In this document: piece after piece, positions 12,937 through 14,779 of the stretch
Position numbering within the stretch: position 1 is the first letter of the stretch
Layout of the letters: each line of letters begins with the position of its first letter
Assembly (NCBI GenBank): GCA_938084875.1
Contig: CALKFX010000115.1
Location: forward strand, 1-14,779
Length of the DNA: 14,779 nt
Reading direction: 5' to 3'
Source of the DNA: an uncultured Flavobacteriales bacterium
GTDB lineage: Bacteria; Bacteroidota; Bacteroidia; Flavobacteriales_D; Parvicellaceae
The notes under the pieces: model-generated
What the model saw: only the letters and a program-made list of their open reading frames with translations
Database searches by the model: none
Told to the model about the DNA's origin: nothing
Translations under genes and position numbers: made by a program

Positions 12937-14779
12937 ATGAAGTTAAAAAAGGTAATTTTATTCGCACTTTCATTTGCATTTGTGAATTTTGTAAATTCTC
13001 AAATAACTTGGGATGGTTCTGAGTCAACCTCTTGGTCAACAGCTGATAATTGGACTCCTAGCGGTATTCCAACCAGTTCTGACAACGTAATAATTGCTTC
13101 AAGTTCTAATAACCCTGTAATTGACATTTCTGGTGCAGTTTGTAATTTTTTAACTATTCAATCTGCAGCTACGTTGACGTCCAATAATGGATCAAATAAT
13201 TTAACAGCTATTTCTATTGATTTGCAATCTGGCGGTGAGTTGTCTATCACAAACGGTGAAGTCACAGTAAATGGAAATTTTACGCACTCTGGTACTTTAA
13301 CTGTTACTGGAGGTATTTTAGATATTAATGGTAATTACACTTCCTCTGGAAATGTTATTGAGAATATAAATGGTGGAACTATTGAAATAACTGGAGATTG
13401 GGATGGAACATTGGGTAGTGGATTTGATCCATCAGGAGGAACTGTTTTATTTAACGGTAGTTCTCAGTCTATCTCAACTCATGCAAATAATAATTTTTTC
13501 AATTTAACAGCAACAGCTAGTACTTATGTTACCATTCAAGATGCGTTGGTGGTTTCTAACGACTTAACAATTGCAGCTAGTACCACCTTAGATGCAGGAA
13601 GTGACCAATCCATTTCTGTTGGAGGAGATTGGGACAATGGTAATGGTGGAACTTTTACATCAGCTTCAGGAACAGTTACCTTTAATGGTTCTGGAGCCCA
13701 AACGGTAACTACAGGTGGAACTGGAACTGGAAATGACTTTAATAATGTAACCATAACAAATACAGCAGCAAGTCCTGGAACTGATTATGTACAAACGTCT
13801 GGAGCAATAAAAGTAGATGGAACTTTGGATGTAACAGATGGTCAATTTATTCCAGCTGCTAATAGTGATTTTGTCAATGTTACGCTATCTAGTAGCAACG
13901 GAAAATTAAAGCAAGCGGTTGTAGGAACAATAACCGTTTCTGGAACATGGAACAATAGTGGTGGAAGTGCAGCATCTTTTGAAGGTAATTTTGGAACGGT
14001 TGTTTTTGATGCTGGAGGAGCACAGTCTTTAACTAGCGGTGGTATATCTTTTTATAATTTATCAACATCAACAAGCTCAACTGATGTGACAATCCAAGAT
14101 GCGTTGATTGTTAGTAATAATTTGACTATAGCAGCAAGTACTACTTTAGATGCAGGAAGTAATCAAGCCATATCGGTGGGTAGAAATTGGGACAATGGTA
14201 ATGGTGGAACCTTTACATCAGCTTCTGGAACAGTAACTTTTAACGGTTCATTAAACCAAACAATTACTACAGGTGGAAAAGGAACGGGTAATGACTTTTA
14301 CAATTTAACAATAGCAAATACAGGTTCTCCTGCTGATCCATTAGATGTAGAAACTTCTGGTGCTATAAAAGTAACTGGAACTTTAGATGTTACAGATGGG
14401 CAGTTTATGCCGGCACAAATCAGTGAATTTTTAGATGTTACTGTTTCTACAGATGGTATTTTGAAACCAGCTACTGGTGCATCTATTACTGTTTCGGGTA
14501 ATTGGAGCGATGCTGCTGGAACTTTCACACCTAACTCAGGTATTGTTGTAATGGATGGAACTTCAAAAACCATTGCTACTGGTGCAAGTAATGAATTTTA
14601 TAATTTACAAGTACTTGGGTCAGTAAGTACTTCTACTGCTAACGATGTTGAAGTGGAAGGTACCTTAACGGTTAGTGGTTCATTGACTGTTAGTCCTGGA
14701 GACGAATTAACATTAGAAGACGCTACTGTTTCCGGTACTTTAACGGTTGATGCTGATGGTAGTAACAATGCTACACTAG
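12937..14779 (+). CDS. Large secreted repetitive surface protein, beta-rich (partial, 3' end off the window)
   Basis: The ATG at 12937 opens 614 codons with no stop to the window edge. Residues 1-21 are a signal peptide (MKLKKVILFALSFAF..., cleavage before Gln22). The mature N-terminus (TWDGSESTSWSTADNWTPSGIP, starting at residue 24) matches the opening of many Bacteroidota T9SS-exported repeat proteins. The rest is Gly/Thr/Ser/Asn-rich beta-repeat sequence built from about 93-residue modules. Each has a G-x-W, a GTVxF, a Q-x-(I/V/L)-T or similar and an F-x-N-(L/V) motif. Two A-B module pairs form tandem 186/187-residue units (residues 200-385 and 386-572), with a further unit beginning after them. 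Composition suggests a beta-helix or beta-solenoid adhesin or S-layer-like surface protein. A T9SS sorting domain would be expected at the missing C-terminus. No enzyme motif is seen. It stands behind a terminator-like hairpin, so it probably has its own promoter. Confidence 0.88.
   Translation, partial: MKLKKVILFALSFAFVNFVNSQITWDGSESTSWSTADNWTPSGIPTSSDNVIIASSSNNPVIDISGAVCNFLTIQSAATLTSNNGSNNLTAISIDLQSGGELSITNGEVTVNGNFTHSGTLTVTGGILDINGNYTSSGNVIENINGGTIEITGDWDGTLGSGFDPSGGTVLFNGSSQSISTHANNNFFNLTATASTYVTIQDALVVSNDLTIAASTTLDAGSDQSISVGGDWDNGNGGTFTSASGTVTFNGSGAQTVTTGGTGTGNDFNNVTITNTAASPGTDYVQTSGAIKVDGTLDVTDGQFIPAANSDFVNVTLSSSNGKLKQAVVGTITVSGTWNNSGGSAASFEGNFGTVVFDAGGAQSLTSGGISFYNLSTSTSSTDVTIQDALIVSNNLTIAASTTLDAGSNQAISVGRNWDNGNGGTFTSASGTVTFNGSLNQTITTGGKGTGNDFYNLTIANTGSPADPLDVETSGAIKVTGTLDVTDGQFMPAQISEFLDVTVSTDGILKPATGASITVSGNWSDAAGTFTPNSGIVVMDGTSKTIATGASNEFYNLQVLGSVSTSTANDVEVEGTLTVSGSLTVSPGDELTLEDATVSGTLTVDADGSNNATL
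13534..14091 (+). repeat. Tandem coding repeat, copy 1 (558 bp, 186 aa)
   Basis: It begins at IQDALVVSNDLTIAAST (residue 200) and ends at SSTDVT (385). It splits into two related halves: A with GGDWDNGNGGTFTSASGTVTF and B with SGTWNNSGG then FGTVVF. It lies directly before copy 2 at a spacing of exactly 558 bp. Confidence 0.85.
14092..14652 (+). repeat. Tandem coding repeat, copy 2 (561 bp, 187 aa)
   Basis: It begins at IQDALIVSNNLTIAAST (residue 386) and ends before VEGTLTV (573). Similarity to copy 1 reaches nucleotide level in the A half: 13628-13652 and 14186-14210 are an identical 25-base run. The B half (SGNWSDAAGTFTPNSGIVVMDG) has diverged more. Confidence 0.85.

Noticed and set aside
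12836..13039. Minus-strand 67-codon frame over the start of the repeat protein
   Set aside because: It covers the signal-peptide coding sequence of the 12937 gene in antisense; the Lys/Asn-rich product reflects the T-rich upstream tract.
13536..14573. Minus-strand frames of 72 and 91 codons (13536-13754 and 14298-14573) inside the repeat protein
   Set aside because: Both are antisense to the tandem repeats; their Val/Pro-rich products arise from the low-complexity Gly/Thr-rich plus-strand coding.
13534..14652. Repeat array considered as a CRISPR or mobile element
   Set aside because: The period is 558 bp, contains no spacer pattern, and stays in one open reading frame, so it is a coding repeat.

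Overview
The window looks like a chromosomal segment of a low-GC member of the Bacteroidota, most likely a marine or freshwater flavobacterium-type organism. The evidence is a strongly AT-rich base composition, a TonB-dependent-receptor-like outer-membrane protein with a carboxypeptidase-regulatory N-domain, a secreted protein ending in a type IX secretion (T9SS) type A sorting domain, signal peptides cleaved just before Gln or Cys, almost no Shine-Dalgarno sequences, and occasional TAnnTTTG promoter elements.

Layout. Positions 1-1662 (minus strand) hold the first 554 codons of an ABCG-type ABC transporter ATPase with a long TerB-like N-terminal extension; its membrane half lies off the left edge. 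It is divergent from priA (1805-4294, plus), the primosomal replication-restart helicase. priA overlaps by 8 bp a convergent small DUF805 membrane-protein gene (4287-4670, minus). A 402-bp intergenic stretch (4671-5072) carries several perfect inverted repeats and a promoter-like box. Four plus-strand genes follow: a penicillin/acyl-homoserine-lactone acylase family hydrolase (5073-7136, TTG start), a secreted multidomain PKD/T9SS protein (7183-8949), an alpha/beta hydrolase (9015-9797) and an outer-membrane beta-barrel receptor (9884-12286). The next 650 bp (12287-12936) have no convincing gene but hold many strong inverted repeats, at least three of which fold into hairpins capped by GAAA loops, so a structured noncoding RNA is plausible there. 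From 12937 to the right edge runs the N-terminal 614 codons of a large, secreted, repetitive surface protein with two nearly identical-length tandem units of about 186 residues.

How the genes work together. priA is housekeeping. The 5073-12286 genes are co-oriented with gaps of 46-86 bp. Three of them carry signal peptides and are envelope or secreted proteins (periplasmic acylase, T9SS cargo, outer-membrane barrel), and the fourth is a cytoplasmic-looking hydrolase. This could be a loose envelope or nutrient-scavenging cluster, but no shared pathway is proven by the sequence.

Overall this is mostly ordinary chromosome. I see no CRISPR array, transposase, phage gene, tRNA, rRNA or evident defence system. 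The part least explained by known features is the hairpin-rich region at 12440-12806.
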